A DNA stretch of 64,000 nt from Termitomyces sp. T153 (lineage: Eukaryota; Basidiomycota; Agaricomycetes; Agaricales; Lyophyllaceae), in contig JACKQL020000068.1 of assembly GCA_018296165.2 (NCBI GenBank), forward strand, positions 1-64,000, in the 5' to 3' direction. Made by a program: the position numbers and the translations under genes. Below, one piece after another: positions 25,860 through 36,486 of the stretch (the first letter of the stretch is position 1; every line of letters begins with the position of its first letter). Under the pieces are notes generated by a model. It saw only the letters and a list, made by a program, of their open reading frames with translations, ran no database searches and was not told the origin of the DNA.

Positions 25860-28800
25860 TCAAATAAAGTTTCCTGTGCAAGAAAAGGTAAGTACTTTCA
25901 AGTGAATTATATGTACCAAGCTGTCATGGTTCCATGTTGAGTTTCTCGGTGACAACATTTCAGTCAGCTTGTGACACAGCAGTATTGGGAACTGAGGTAG
26001 GCGGTTGCAAAATAGTATTAGTTTGCCTATAATATGTGTTATCTAAGTGTTCAATATAAAGGAACGACTTACAGTGGGTCCAATATTCTTGCATGATCAA
26101 TCAACATTAAAGTCAATGCAGTGGCCGTGGTGCCTGCTGCTGCCCCAAGATGATACAATTGGTGGCACCTACAATGGTTGAGGCTGAATCAACACTTGTG
26201 AGGCAGATTGGATACTGGAACTGGTGGGAGACTCGAGACTGTTTGATGCAAAGGAGGTGACTGAAGAAGATGGTCTGACTGTGATTGATGGTGATGGCAG
26301 CACTGATGATTGGGTGATATCTACAGAATGAGCACACTGCACATTCAAGCCTGCTATCATCAACCTCAAAAACTGTGGCACTGCATAGGGACAAGGACAA
26401 ACACTTTGGCTTTTCAAACTGCTCTTTGGTGGTGTAGTGGTCATGGTCATCCAAAATGACATTTCAAAGAAGTATCTCTTCAAGAAAAATTAGTACCCCT
26501 AATACAAGTAGCAATGCAGAGAAACTTACTTTTGTCTCGAGAGTCATGAACCCAATTAGAGTATCTGATAGTTCCATATCATTCAAATTTCCAGTATTTC
26601 TCTGCTACTAAAAAACATCCAGAATGCTTTGTCACCACAAGATAGCAGTACCAGTCCTCCCCAATATTTATCTTCCTTCCCCAGGTAGGAGGGGACCTCA
26701 GAATGCTAGTCCAACTCATTCCAAGTTGATCATGACATCTGTGCATATGCTTTCAAACCTTTTGTGGAAACCAGCATCCCATCACTATCAATAATGAACC
26801 CAAAATCTATCAGGGCTTTCTTCCTCAATTACTCTCCTTCCCAACCCAAGCATCTGGACACTCATCTCACTTGTTCATGGAAAGCAGCTTCTTGATTGAG
26901 AACTAAGAAGTCATCAATCATGAATGGTGTATGCATGGCTGTGCAGCAGGAGAAGCAGTCAAGTTAGACTTTGCAGATTTTGCCCAATGTATTGCAGAGC
27001 TGGTGAAGGTTGGCAACTTTGTTGTTGTATCAAAGCAAGTCAGTGAATATTACAATGAACATAAATAGCATATGCTCACCTCATATTCATGATCTGGCTG
27101 GCCTTTTTGTTGGTTGATGTTGAGGTAAGCATGATTTCCAGCTCTCATGAGCTCATTGTCAGTAGCATTTGCAAGAGTAATTGTCCAAGAAGATTGTACA
27201 GCCTACATCAACCTATCAATATAGATTTAGTACAAACAAACACACTCACCTCATACCCCTCAAAGTGTATTGAAGCTGTCAAAGGTGACTAGCAGTTCCT
27301 CAGTTTATGTACAATTAAAAGATACAAAAAACTCAAGTGGTCTGCAGTCATTCATGGGTCTTGAAGTTGAGTACAAATTAACAGTAAATTTGAGTATGTC
27401 ATTTGATGGAAAAATGGGACTCTGGTTACTGATATTCTTCTGTTATGTTTGTGTTCTGTTATATCTTCTGGTCTTGTCTCTATTTCTATCTCTAGCCTTG
27501 AGTCTCTTCAATCTATCTCATTTTTGTCTCTGTCTCATCCTGACTCTGTCTCATCTCATCTGTCTCTATTTCCTTTATCATTACTTAAGTTCCTTTCAGC
27601 CTCAATCCCATTATGAAGTCTGATCATACAATTATGATTCCCAAACATTCATGACTAACTCTGGACCTCACTCTACACTCATCCCCAGAATCCATCAACA
27701 TCAACTGATTCCCCATCAATCTCCAGCCCCACTCTCATCACTTGTGTAGCCTCTGCTTGCCCACAATCTATATATTCACCTCTGGACTTGTACCTGAGTC
27801 TTCCCTCTAGGATGCTAGGTATAAGCACAGGACATTGTGTCTGCCTAGTGAGAACTCACACAGTTAAGCTGAGCCCCCATGGTCAGCAGAACCTGAGAAA
27901 AGTGAGCATAGAGTGTAAAGACAAGTGGGGTGACTTTGGAACACTTCTAATTCCAGCAGTGTGCACATGTGATTATGATGTTGCTGTACATTTTTATCTG
28001 AGTCTTTTGCATTTCTAATTGTAAAGCTCACCTGAGAGCCATGTCATGACCTGGACTCAAAGCTGTTGTGTTGTACTCAATGCTGCTGGTGCATACAATT
28101 GTCTTAGATCATGCTTATTTCAAAGGCATGGTTGAAGTACTGGTCACCATGACATTTCAATGTGCCCATGTCATCTGTAGTAATCACAAGTCAAATTATA
28201 AAAGATCCTAAGTAGATAGTCAAAATTCAGAACAATCTTACTCGAGATTATAACCTGAAATCAGTCAATGGAACCAATTCACACAATTGATTTATAGATA
28301 TCCTCATGTACCAACCATAGAAACTGAAGGGAATGAAAACAGCTTATCTTTTTGGTAGTGTATTTGTTAAAACATTGATTCACCAGTCACTAATTCTCAC
28401 CTAAGTGTACTTCCTCCAAGCTTGATTTCTCAATGACAAAACAGAGGTCCTTCCTTGTGTTCATTAGGAAATGTTCTCCTCCATGCCCAGTTCACTCCCT
28501 ACCAGGGCCTCAATTGCCAAAGCCTCTGCCAACCTGCCCACAATACCAGCCATCCCAATACCATTGTTGACTGGCACTCTCACTGCAGACAACTTAACCT
28601 GAGTACAACAATGCATTCTTTGCAATGCAAACAGTCCTTTTCCAGTTCAATCTGATGAATAGTGATGCCCCTGACAATGTAATAGTAACTGGGACCTTGA
28701 AACTATGTGATGCCCTCAATGATGCCCTCAATGTTCCTGGACAAGAAGGCTACTGAGATCAGAGCTGCTGAGGATGGGAAGATTGAACTTGACATGCCCA

Positions 28801-29262
28801 GGACATATGCAATGGAGGTGAAACTCATGAGCACTATCATGTACCTAGTTGAATTTGATACTGCTGACTTGACCTCTAGATTCCATTCTCTGTCCATAAT
28901 TCTGACAAGTGTTGCCCCTTCTATATGGCCTCTTGCCAGGCCCCTGAATTGTTTTCTGCATTCCAGGCCTACCACTCATTGTAGGCCTCCAGTTCTTGAA
29001 CCACAAGTACTTTTGACTAAGGGCTGTCTTTTGGTTATATTTGTATGTGGTCATGTTCTGGTTGTCCAGAGATCAAGGCCATTTACAATGGATTTCCACT
29101 TTTTGATTGGACTCTGGATTCAGTTGTTGTTGGGTGTTTCTTCCAGAAGCTCTAGAGTAAATTTTCTGAACACTGGCATGGGGATTCCTTAGACTTGTTC
29201 TCTTTGGATCTCCCTCTGCCAGTTGTGTGATTGAGCCACAGCCTCCAGAGGTTGCCCTTATA
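25860..29262. mobile_element. CpG-depleted repeat block, start of right part
   Basis: CG is nearly absent again. A partial LTR-like sequence at about 27410-27930 resembles the solo LTR at 30869 (shared TCTCTATT, CTCTGGACCTCACTCTA and GCCTCTGCTT blocks). A fragment at 28707-28880 (plus) reads like protein (DKKATEIRAAEDGKIELDMP) but is unassigned. No complete gene. Confidence 0.55.
28888..29262 (+). repeat. Partial LTR of the same family as the 32.4-kb gypsy element
   Basis: Matches the LTRs at 32439-32995 and 34956-35512 from about 110 bp inside their start to their last bases (GAGGTTGCCCTTA then TA). It lacks about 63 bp between two copies of GGATCTCCCTCTGCCAG that are both present in the full LTRs, as if recombination between the short repeats had removed one copy and the DNA between. 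Confidence 0.85.
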
Positions 29263-30868
29263 CGGCCAAGACTCTGCTCATGTAAGCTTGAATTGTAGCA
29301 TGACAATACCTTCCACAGATATCTTGGCAATTTGCTTCAATGGCAAATTTGGACATCTTGCTGTACTCAACATCTATAATGACTGCAAGCATAACAATGT
29401 TCTCTTTTCTCTCTCTACATTTCTCTCTACTTCTCTTCAATCTGTATGCTCATCTCTGTTAGACCATATGCTGTGAATTAGTAACTCCAACAGACACCAC
29501 CTGTTATGGGAGTCAGTTGACAACTATCACCTCAACAGCAGCAGGGACTTTGTGCAGCCCCTTCTCAAGCTCCTCACAGACTGCAAAATAGAGCTTGTTC
29601 TCCCCCCAGGATTTCCAACACTCTGGCCTTTCATATGGTCATCAATCCAATCATCTCCTGGGATGTCATTCCTTCTCTCTGCCTTCCCATCACTGACTAT
29701 CTCCTCATAGTTACAGAAATTGAATTGCCTATCCTGTGCTCTTCTTCACCACTGTCAAAAGACTTCAGATCTGCAACTGGGCCAAATTCAACCATGCTCT
29801 GAAGAAGCAACTGAACCAGTGTTTTCCCACTGCTAACATAGCCTCAGAAGCAGAGTTTGACTCCAAATCCTCCCTCATCTCCTCTATTATTTGAGATGTG
29901 ATTGCAGACAATGACATTGTTCCAGTCAAGCCTTATACCAAGTGCTGGTGGAATGATGACCTTGCATGGCTCAAGTCTCAGAGGCATCATGCCAACAATT
30001 TCACTTATAAAATTTGTGACATACCTGACCACCCTGCCAAGATGGATGCAACTCACCTGTTGCACAAGATGGCTGCAGCATGGAAGTCCACCAAGGAGAA
30101 TCACTGGTGAGAGTGGCTAGAATCCATTGATGCCAAGCAGATTTATATTGTTAACAAGTATGTAGTCTGTGAACCATTGGACTTTTCTTGCAACAGAGCC
30201 CTGGATCTCAACATTGAGGTCAACAATGTTTCCAAGCTAGCAACAATCCCTTGAGAAGGCCAAGGCTTAGCTGATTCCTTCTTCCTTCTTTCCTCCCCCC
30301 TCTATTCCTTCTGTTCCTTCCTTTGTGTATCCACTGCTGCTGCCAGACAGCCTTCTCTTCACATATGAACATATTGCATCTGCAATTGCAGGGCTGCCAC
30401 TCCTTTAAAGCACCAAGCCCAGACAGGTTCTGAATGTTGTTCTTAAACAATGCATCAATACTCTCCTTAATCACCTCTACTTCATCTTCAGAGTGGTTCT
30501 TGACCTCAATGTCTACCACCCTAGCTGGCTGGAGTCTGCCACTAGGGTACTCCAAAGAAACCTGGCAAACCATCTTACAATGTCACAGACCTTTTGGTTT
30601 TCTCAACACCATTGGGAAACTCTTCTCCACCCTTGTTATAGCTGATCTTTCTCATTTGGATTTGGCAGAGAAACACAGCATGCTGCTGTCCAGTCAATTC
30701 GGTGGCTGCCCAGGCCACAACACTGCTGATGCAATGTATTGAGTAGTCCAAAGGATCAAAAATGCATGGCACTCAGGTAAAGTAGCAACAGCTCTGTTTC
30801 TTGATGTCCAGGGGGCCTTTTCCAATACTATTAGAGGCCACCTTCTGCATAAGATGTGGGAGCATAAA

Positions 30869-31940
30869 TGTCACAACCCACTCCTGGACCTCCAGACCTT
30901 CCCCCAGAACACCTCACTTCCCCAGAGCTCCCTCCAATGCTTTCCCCAATTCACCCCAACCTTTGTTAATCCATGGCATCTGCCTCAGCTAATCCTGGCA
31001 CTTCCTTGGCAAACTCTGATGACTTCCTGACAAACCCCAGCACATCCTCTATGGGCCTCCTCAGCTTTCCCCCTTGCCTATAAGGCCCCTGAACCTCCCC
31101 AACACTTCATCTGATCCAGGTGTATGTCACTTGCAACCTCCATGACCCCTCCAGAGCTCCTTGATGACTGCAGGACAAACCATATTCCCATTAGATCCTA
31201 TCACAATGTCACTGTGGCCAACCCTCTAATCAGAACTGACACCCATCAACCCCATGTGGCTCTGACAAACCCCACCATTGCCCCCTCCACCCCTAAAGGA
31301 AGTCCAGTAGTTAGTATATAAGACATAGAGTAGCATTTGTTATCTTAGTCTTGATGTTACCTTACCTGTGTTACTTGGTTTCCTGTGTCTCATGTTTCTT
31401 TCTGTAGTGTTTCCCTGTCTTGTCTCTATTCCTATTTTTAGTTTTGAATCTATTTCCATTCCCCATTCTGTCTCCTCTTGACTGTCTCTATTCCCTTTAT
31501 TGTTCCCAAATTCCTTTCATCTCTGATGTCATTACAAACTCTGTGCACATGCTACAAACCTTCAAACATTCTTACAACAACTCTGGACCTCACTCTATGC
31601 TTGGCTCCAGAACCCATCACTCCTGATTAATCCCTCATCAAATTCCAGCTTTGCTTCCATCACTTACAAAGCCTCTGCTTATTCCACAGCCCATACACTT
31701 GCTTATGGACTTATACCTGATGCCCACCCAAGCCCAACATTTAATAAACTTGGTCTTAGACTTTCCCAGGCCACTCCAGACTTGCTTGGACTGCTCTCCT
31801 GAGCCTTCCCTCACAAGTAATTGAAGTACACACCATTCCTGGAGTGCTAGGTTATAAGTGCAGAACATTGCATCTGCCTAGTAAGGACTTGCCCAGTGTA
31901 GCGGAGCCCCTATAGTCAGTGGAACCTCTGTGATGACTAC
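30869..31940 (+). repeat. Solo LTR inserted in the LINE
   Basis: Starts TGTCACAACCC directly after the LINE frame reaches LLHKMWEHK, and the LINE frame resumes after it. The 3' limit is uncertain: similarity to the partial copy at 27.4-27.9 kb ends near 31930, but LINE sequence is only recognisable from about 32090. No internal gag or pol. No clear 5-bp target duplication could be read. Confidence 0.6.
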
Positions 31941-32438
31941 ATCTTCTGCAATAAAAGTGATCAACCAACTGGATCAAAATGCCACAATGTCAAGCCTGGT
32001 TTGACAAATTGCAGGTACTATTTAAGCAGTATCCAGTGTCATGATGCTGTGAGTCATGACAATAAAGTCCTGCTCTACTACATTCTCCTTGCAGAAAGAA
32101 TGCTCTCTGACCAGTGCACCTACCTTAAGTTTGATGACTTTACTTTAAAATGGTTCACTATCTCCAATAGCACCACCCAGAGTTGCTCTCTTTCTATGCT
32201 CTTCTATGCATTCTACAATGCTCTCCTCACTTGGCCTGCACCTTCTCATCTTGCTCCAATGCCAGCTCTGCAGTCGGACAATCATAGGTAGTGACAATCA
32301 GGCAGCCATCAAGGCCATCAACAATCAATGCCTGCACCTAGCCTATTATCTCCTTGATAAGGTCCATACAGCCACAGAGTCCCCCCACAAGAAGCACAGG
32401 AAGCTGTGGCATCTGCTTAGCATGCCTTGCAAGCATGC

Positions 32439-32995
32439 TATCAGGGGATGTTCCAGTTCTCCTCTGTGCTATTCTCCCTCCTTATGATTTTCCTTTATTC
32501 TCTTTTGCTTTCTCTATCTTCTGGTCCCAGTTCCAGCCCTCAGGCTGCACTGGTACTCTGTCCATAATTCTGACAAGTGTTGCCCCTTCCAATGGCCTCT
32601 TACTAGACCCCTGGATTGTTTCCTGTATTGTGGGCCTACCACTCACTGTAGGCCTCCCATCTTTAGACCACAAATACTTTCAACCAAGGGCTATTTTCTG
32701 GTTATATTTGTATGTGGGTCATGTGCAGGGAGTCTGGAGATTGAGGCCATTTACAATAAATTTCCACCTTTTGATTGGACTCCAGATTTAGTTATTGTTG
32801 AGTGTTGTTTTCAGAAGCTCTAGAGTAAATTTTCCAAACACTGGCATTAGGGATCCTTAGACTTGTTCTCTTTGGATCTCCCTCTACCAGGTGAGTAGCT
32901 AGAACTCTAGAACTTCTTATAGATACTGAATAGACTTTGGATTGCCCTCTGCCAGTTATGTGATTGAGCCACAGCCTCCAGAGGTCACCCTTACA
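32439..32995 (+). repeat. Left LTR, 557 bp
   Basis: Starts TATCAGGGGATG, where the right LTR has TGTCAGG, and ends CACCCTTACA. Contains two GGATCTCCCTCT-type 17-mers about 63 bp apart (the second altered to GGATTGCCCTCTGCCAG). Confidence 0.9.
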
Positions 32996-33146
32996 GCAGA
33001 ACAAGTCTTTAGATCTGGTCTGGGAGCCCCCTTTTTAATTACCTGAGCTTCTACTTGGTTTCTCAAAAGGTCTCTTCCCCACCAGTGTCTTAGTGTCCCC
33101 TGTGCTCCTCCTATGACCCAGCCAACTCCTCCAGCACCTCTCCCTA

Positions 33147-33960
33147 ATGCTTCAAACACCCAGCACAATGCCTGGAGTAGTTTGCTGTCCCTGGGTTACC
33201 CAAGCCTTCCTTACTTCCCACATGGCTGAACTCACTATACTCTATCAAACTACTGAAGCAGTATCCCTTTCTCTCCAAGCCCTTCTAGAATGTCTCCCTC
33301 TTGCTCCTACCACACCTCCTATGCCCCCAGCAGATGCAGAATGGTTTGTGTCTGCACCTAGCTCAGGCTTTCTGGCTCCAGCTACTGCAGAACAGTTTGC
33401 ATCTGCATCTGGCTTAGGCCTTTCAGCTCCCCATTCCAAACTCCCTCATCCTGCACTCCCTGATGTATATGATGGAGATTGTAAAGCTGGAGAACATTTC
33501 CTCCAGTCCTGTATCACCTATATCCAGCTGAGCAGTGAAGCCTTCACCTTGGATGCCTTGAAAATAGCCTGGGTTCTCTTCTATATGAAGGCTGGTCAAG
33601 CCTCAACCTATGCACTGTGTATCTTCCAACATCTAGGAGGAGTTGAGAGTTTCTCTGGCTGGATGGAGTTTGAGAAGGAGTTCCAAGCAGAGTTCTTCCC
33701 CCTTCATCCTGCCAAAACCACAGCTCTTACCCTTTAAGACCAAACTCAGTATGGTTAAGAAAAGTAGTTACTTGATGAGTACATTAACTCTTTTTGTGCC
33801 TTAGTTGAACAGGCTAGATATCCAGATGGTCTACAACTCTGCCTGGACTCCACCCCTCCCTCAGAGATCATATTGACAGTATGGTGGAGGGGCACTCAGA
33901 TGATGAGCATGTTGATACCTGGTACAAGGTGGTACATGAACAGTGGCACTTATGAAATTG
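33147..33960 (+). pseudogene. Gypsy gag remnant
   Basis: An open frame from 33147 to 33737 holds gag capsid-like sequence: LPDVYDGDCKAGEHFLQSC, ALKIAWVLFYMKAGQAS, GWMEFEKEFQAEFFP. It continues in other frames to about 33960 (DEYINSFCALVEQARYPDG). No zinc knuckle was seen before the sequence jumps to integrase, so the deletion began within or just after gag. Confidence 0.75.
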
Positions 33961-34002
33961 CAATGTAAGTTGCGGCAGACACCTGACTGAGGTCCCCAAT
34001 TT

Positions 34003-34790
34003 GTGGCAGAGTTTACTTGGGAACTGTACCACCTACTTAGAGTGAAGCTCCATACCACCACAGCCTATCACCCTCAGTCAGATGAGCAGATGGAGTGTAT
34101 TAATAAGGAACTGGAACAGTATCTCCATCTTTTTTGCAATGAGAGGCAGGATGACTGGGATGAGCTTCTGCCAGATGCTGAGTTCCAGTACAACAACCAT
34201 GTTCACTCTTCCATATAGATGATTCCATTCTTTCTGCACACTAGCAGGCACTCCCACATGGGATTTGAACCTCAGGCACATCCCTTTGAGAATGACTCCA
34301 TAAATGAGTTTGTGAACAGGATGAAGAGGGCACAGAAGGAGGCAAAGGCTGCATTGCTGAAGGCCAAGGATAATATGGCACACTACTATGACTGTTACTG
34401 GACACTGGCCCCAGTTGACAAGCTAGGAGACTGTGTGTACTTTGATAGCTCAGATATAAGACAACAAGGCCATCTCAAAAACTGTCACATTGTCATCTTA
34501 GCCCCTTCATGGTGGAGAGAAAGGTGGGGCTCTTAGCATACCAACTGAAACTCCCAGCAGGCCTACACTAATTGCACCCAGTCTTCAATGTTGTCAAACT
34601 ATTTCCAGCCACAGAGAATCCAATCTCCAGTTGCTGCCCTAAGCCAGCCCCTCCCCCCCCCACCAGTTCTGGTTGACAATGAGGAGGAGTATGAGGTGGA
34701 GGAAATTTTGGATAGCAGAATATTCCAAGGGAAGTTGCAGTTCAAGGTGAAATGGAAGGGATATGGCATTGAGGACATCTCTTGAGAACC
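34003..34790 (+). pseudogene. Gypsy integrase end with chromodomain
   Basis: The integrase core end is TTTAYHPQSDEQMECINKEL, and the C-terminal part contains RAQKEAKAALLKAKDNMAHY. A chromodomain follows at 34678-34785: [11 protein letters not shown] and [10 protein letters not shown], with the aromatic residues expected of such domains. In-frame stops occur at 34216-34218 and 34534-34536. Chromodomains of this clade are thought to steer integration to heterochromatin. Confidence 0.82.
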
Positions 34791-34955
34791 ACAGGCTAAT
34801 GTACATGCACCAACCCTGGTCTGGGACTTCTACCATAGGCATCCTAATGCCCCAAAGACCATTCAAGGCATCTACTCCATTTCAGCAGCAGACTAGGCAA
34901 TTCATGACTTCTTCTACCCAGTATGTCAAGACACTGTATATTAGAGGGAAGGTGA

Positions 34956-35512
34956 TGTCAGGGGATGTCCTAGTTCCCCTCTGTGCCATTCTCCCTCCTT
35001 ATGGTTTTCCTTTATTCTCTTTTGCTTTCCCTATCTTCTGGTCTCAGTTCTAGCCCTCAGGCTTCACCGGTGCTCTGTCTGTAATTCTGACAAGTGTCAC
35101 CTCTTCCAATGGCCTCTTACCAGACCCCTGAATTGTTTCCTGTATTGTGGGCCTACCACTCATTGTAGGCCTCCCATCTTTGGACCACAGGTACTTTCAA
35201 CCAAGGGCTATTTTCTGGTTATATTCATATGTGGTCATGTGCAGGGAGTTTGGAGATTGAGGCCATTTACAATAAATTTCCCACCTTTTGATTGGACTTC
35301 AGATTTGATTGTTGTGGGGTGTTGTTTCCAGAAGCTCTAGAGTAAATTCCTCAAACACTGGCATTGAGGATCCTTAGACTTGTTCTCTTTGGATCTCCCT
35401 CTGCCAGGTGAGTAGCTAGAACTCTAGAATTCCTTGTAGATACTGAATAGACTTTGGATCTCCCTCTGCTAGTTGTGTGATTGAGCCACAGCCTCCAGAG
35501 GTTGCCCTTACA
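34956..35512 (+). repeat. Right LTR, 557 bp
   Basis: Starts TGTCAGGGGATG and ends TTGCCCTTACA. It keeps the canonical TG...CA ends and both internal 17-mers (GGATCTCCCTCTGCCAG and GGATCTCCCTCTGCTAG). Confidence 0.9.
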
Positions 35513-35699
35513 CATGCTGCATCTGGTGTGGGCAGAAAGCAGATCCTGCATACTCATAGTGTCATCTGACTCCAAGTCCATTGAACCCCAAGTTATATGG
35601 ATTTTTTCCCCAACAAATGGGCTGATAAAATTGCTAAGGAAGTGGCACTAGGCCCTTCAAGTTCATCTAACCTTTTTCCCACATACCTTCAATCAAAAC

Positions 35700-36480
35700 C
35701 CCTCTGTAATGGAGCATCCATTACATGCTGTATATATATTACCTATTAATATTTAATTACACTGATAGCATCACATGACACTATCCCTAAAAGTAGTATA
35801 CTATTGCTTATATAAGGCAGTGCCTTACTTCATACTTTGTACACAGAACTTTTGACTGGTCTTGAATTACATTGTGTGAACTATAAGCTGCATGACCCAT
35901 AATGGAAACCTTACAATTTTTCAAGTCAAATGAGCAATAACTTTTTGCAAGGAGAAAATTCAAACTTCTGTAAAGAAGTTCACTGCCACTAGATACAATC
36001 AGCACATTAAGATTTTTGACATGCACCTTCCACAATAAGCACAGTGGTGACCATGGAAGGTTAGGTGCTTGGGTCTAGGTCCAAGACAGAGTTTGATGGA
36101 GCATTGAAGAGTGCTCCACATAGGACATTGTAATTTGCCATGTCACACCATGATGGGGGCAGAGAGAGTACTGTGATGCCAGGAGGACTGCTAGCAGTTA
36201 CTCCAGTACAACCACCTGCAGGTGGTCAGGAGGGCATTCCAGTAGAGGGTTCACAAGGCCCTCTACTCTACTATATCTGGCAGCAGAGCCAGAAGGTGCA
36301 GTGGCATTAGCAGACAAGGGAAAAGCTCCTTTGTATGTGCTCACAGTGCTGAGGCTGGAAGGACTCCGATCCTTCCCAATTGCTATGAGAGGTCAGATTG
36401 ACTCCTCAATGATGGGAAAATTGCTAAGGAGTGGAGAAGACTCTTTACACAGGACTTATGAGTCTGTAAGATCATGAGCT
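35700..36480. other. CpG-depleted spacer
   Basis: No protein remnant recognised. It may contain the 5' end of the next retroelement, but I saw no LTR pair. Confidence 0.4.
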
Positions 36481-36486
36481 GGACCA

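Larger units (their letters stand above)
32434..35517 (+). mobile_element. Ty3/gypsy element with LTRs and TSD, pol deleted
   Basis: Two LTRs of identical length, 557 bp (32439-32995 and 34956-35512), flanked by the 5-bp target duplication CATGC (32434-32438, 35513-35517). The internal region is only 1,960 bp: a gag remnant, then the integrase end and a chromodomain. Protease, reverse transcriptase and RNase H are missing. A purine tract (AGAGGGAAGGTGA) lies directly before the right LTR, as expected for a polypurine tract. The LTRs differ from each other at many sites, so the insertion is not recent. The site is within the RNase H region of the LINE. Confidence 0.88.
29276..35690 (+). mobile_element. 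Tad1-like LINE remnant, interrupted twice
   Basis: Order on the plus strand: endonuclease end (about 29300-29780, YNDCKHNN, HHLLWESVDNYHLNSSRD, LPPGFPTLWPF); linker (29930-30120, YTKCWWNDDLAWLKSQR, MAAAWKSTKENHW); reverse transcriptase fingers (30590-30860, TIGKLFSTLV, SSQFGGCPGHNTADAM, LFLDVQGAF, LLHKMWEHK). A solo LTR then interrupts. RT resumes at 32090-32230 (ERMLSDQCTYLKFDDFTLKW, PLSMLFYAFYNA-like), then jumps straight to RNase H (32270-32380, GSDNQAAIKAINNQ, LLDKVH), split by the gypsy element. The RNase H end is at 35540-35690 (FPNKWADKIAKEVALG). The expected RT active-site block FVDDS and about 300 residues are missing. Stops and frame shifts are frequent. Confidence 0.75.
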
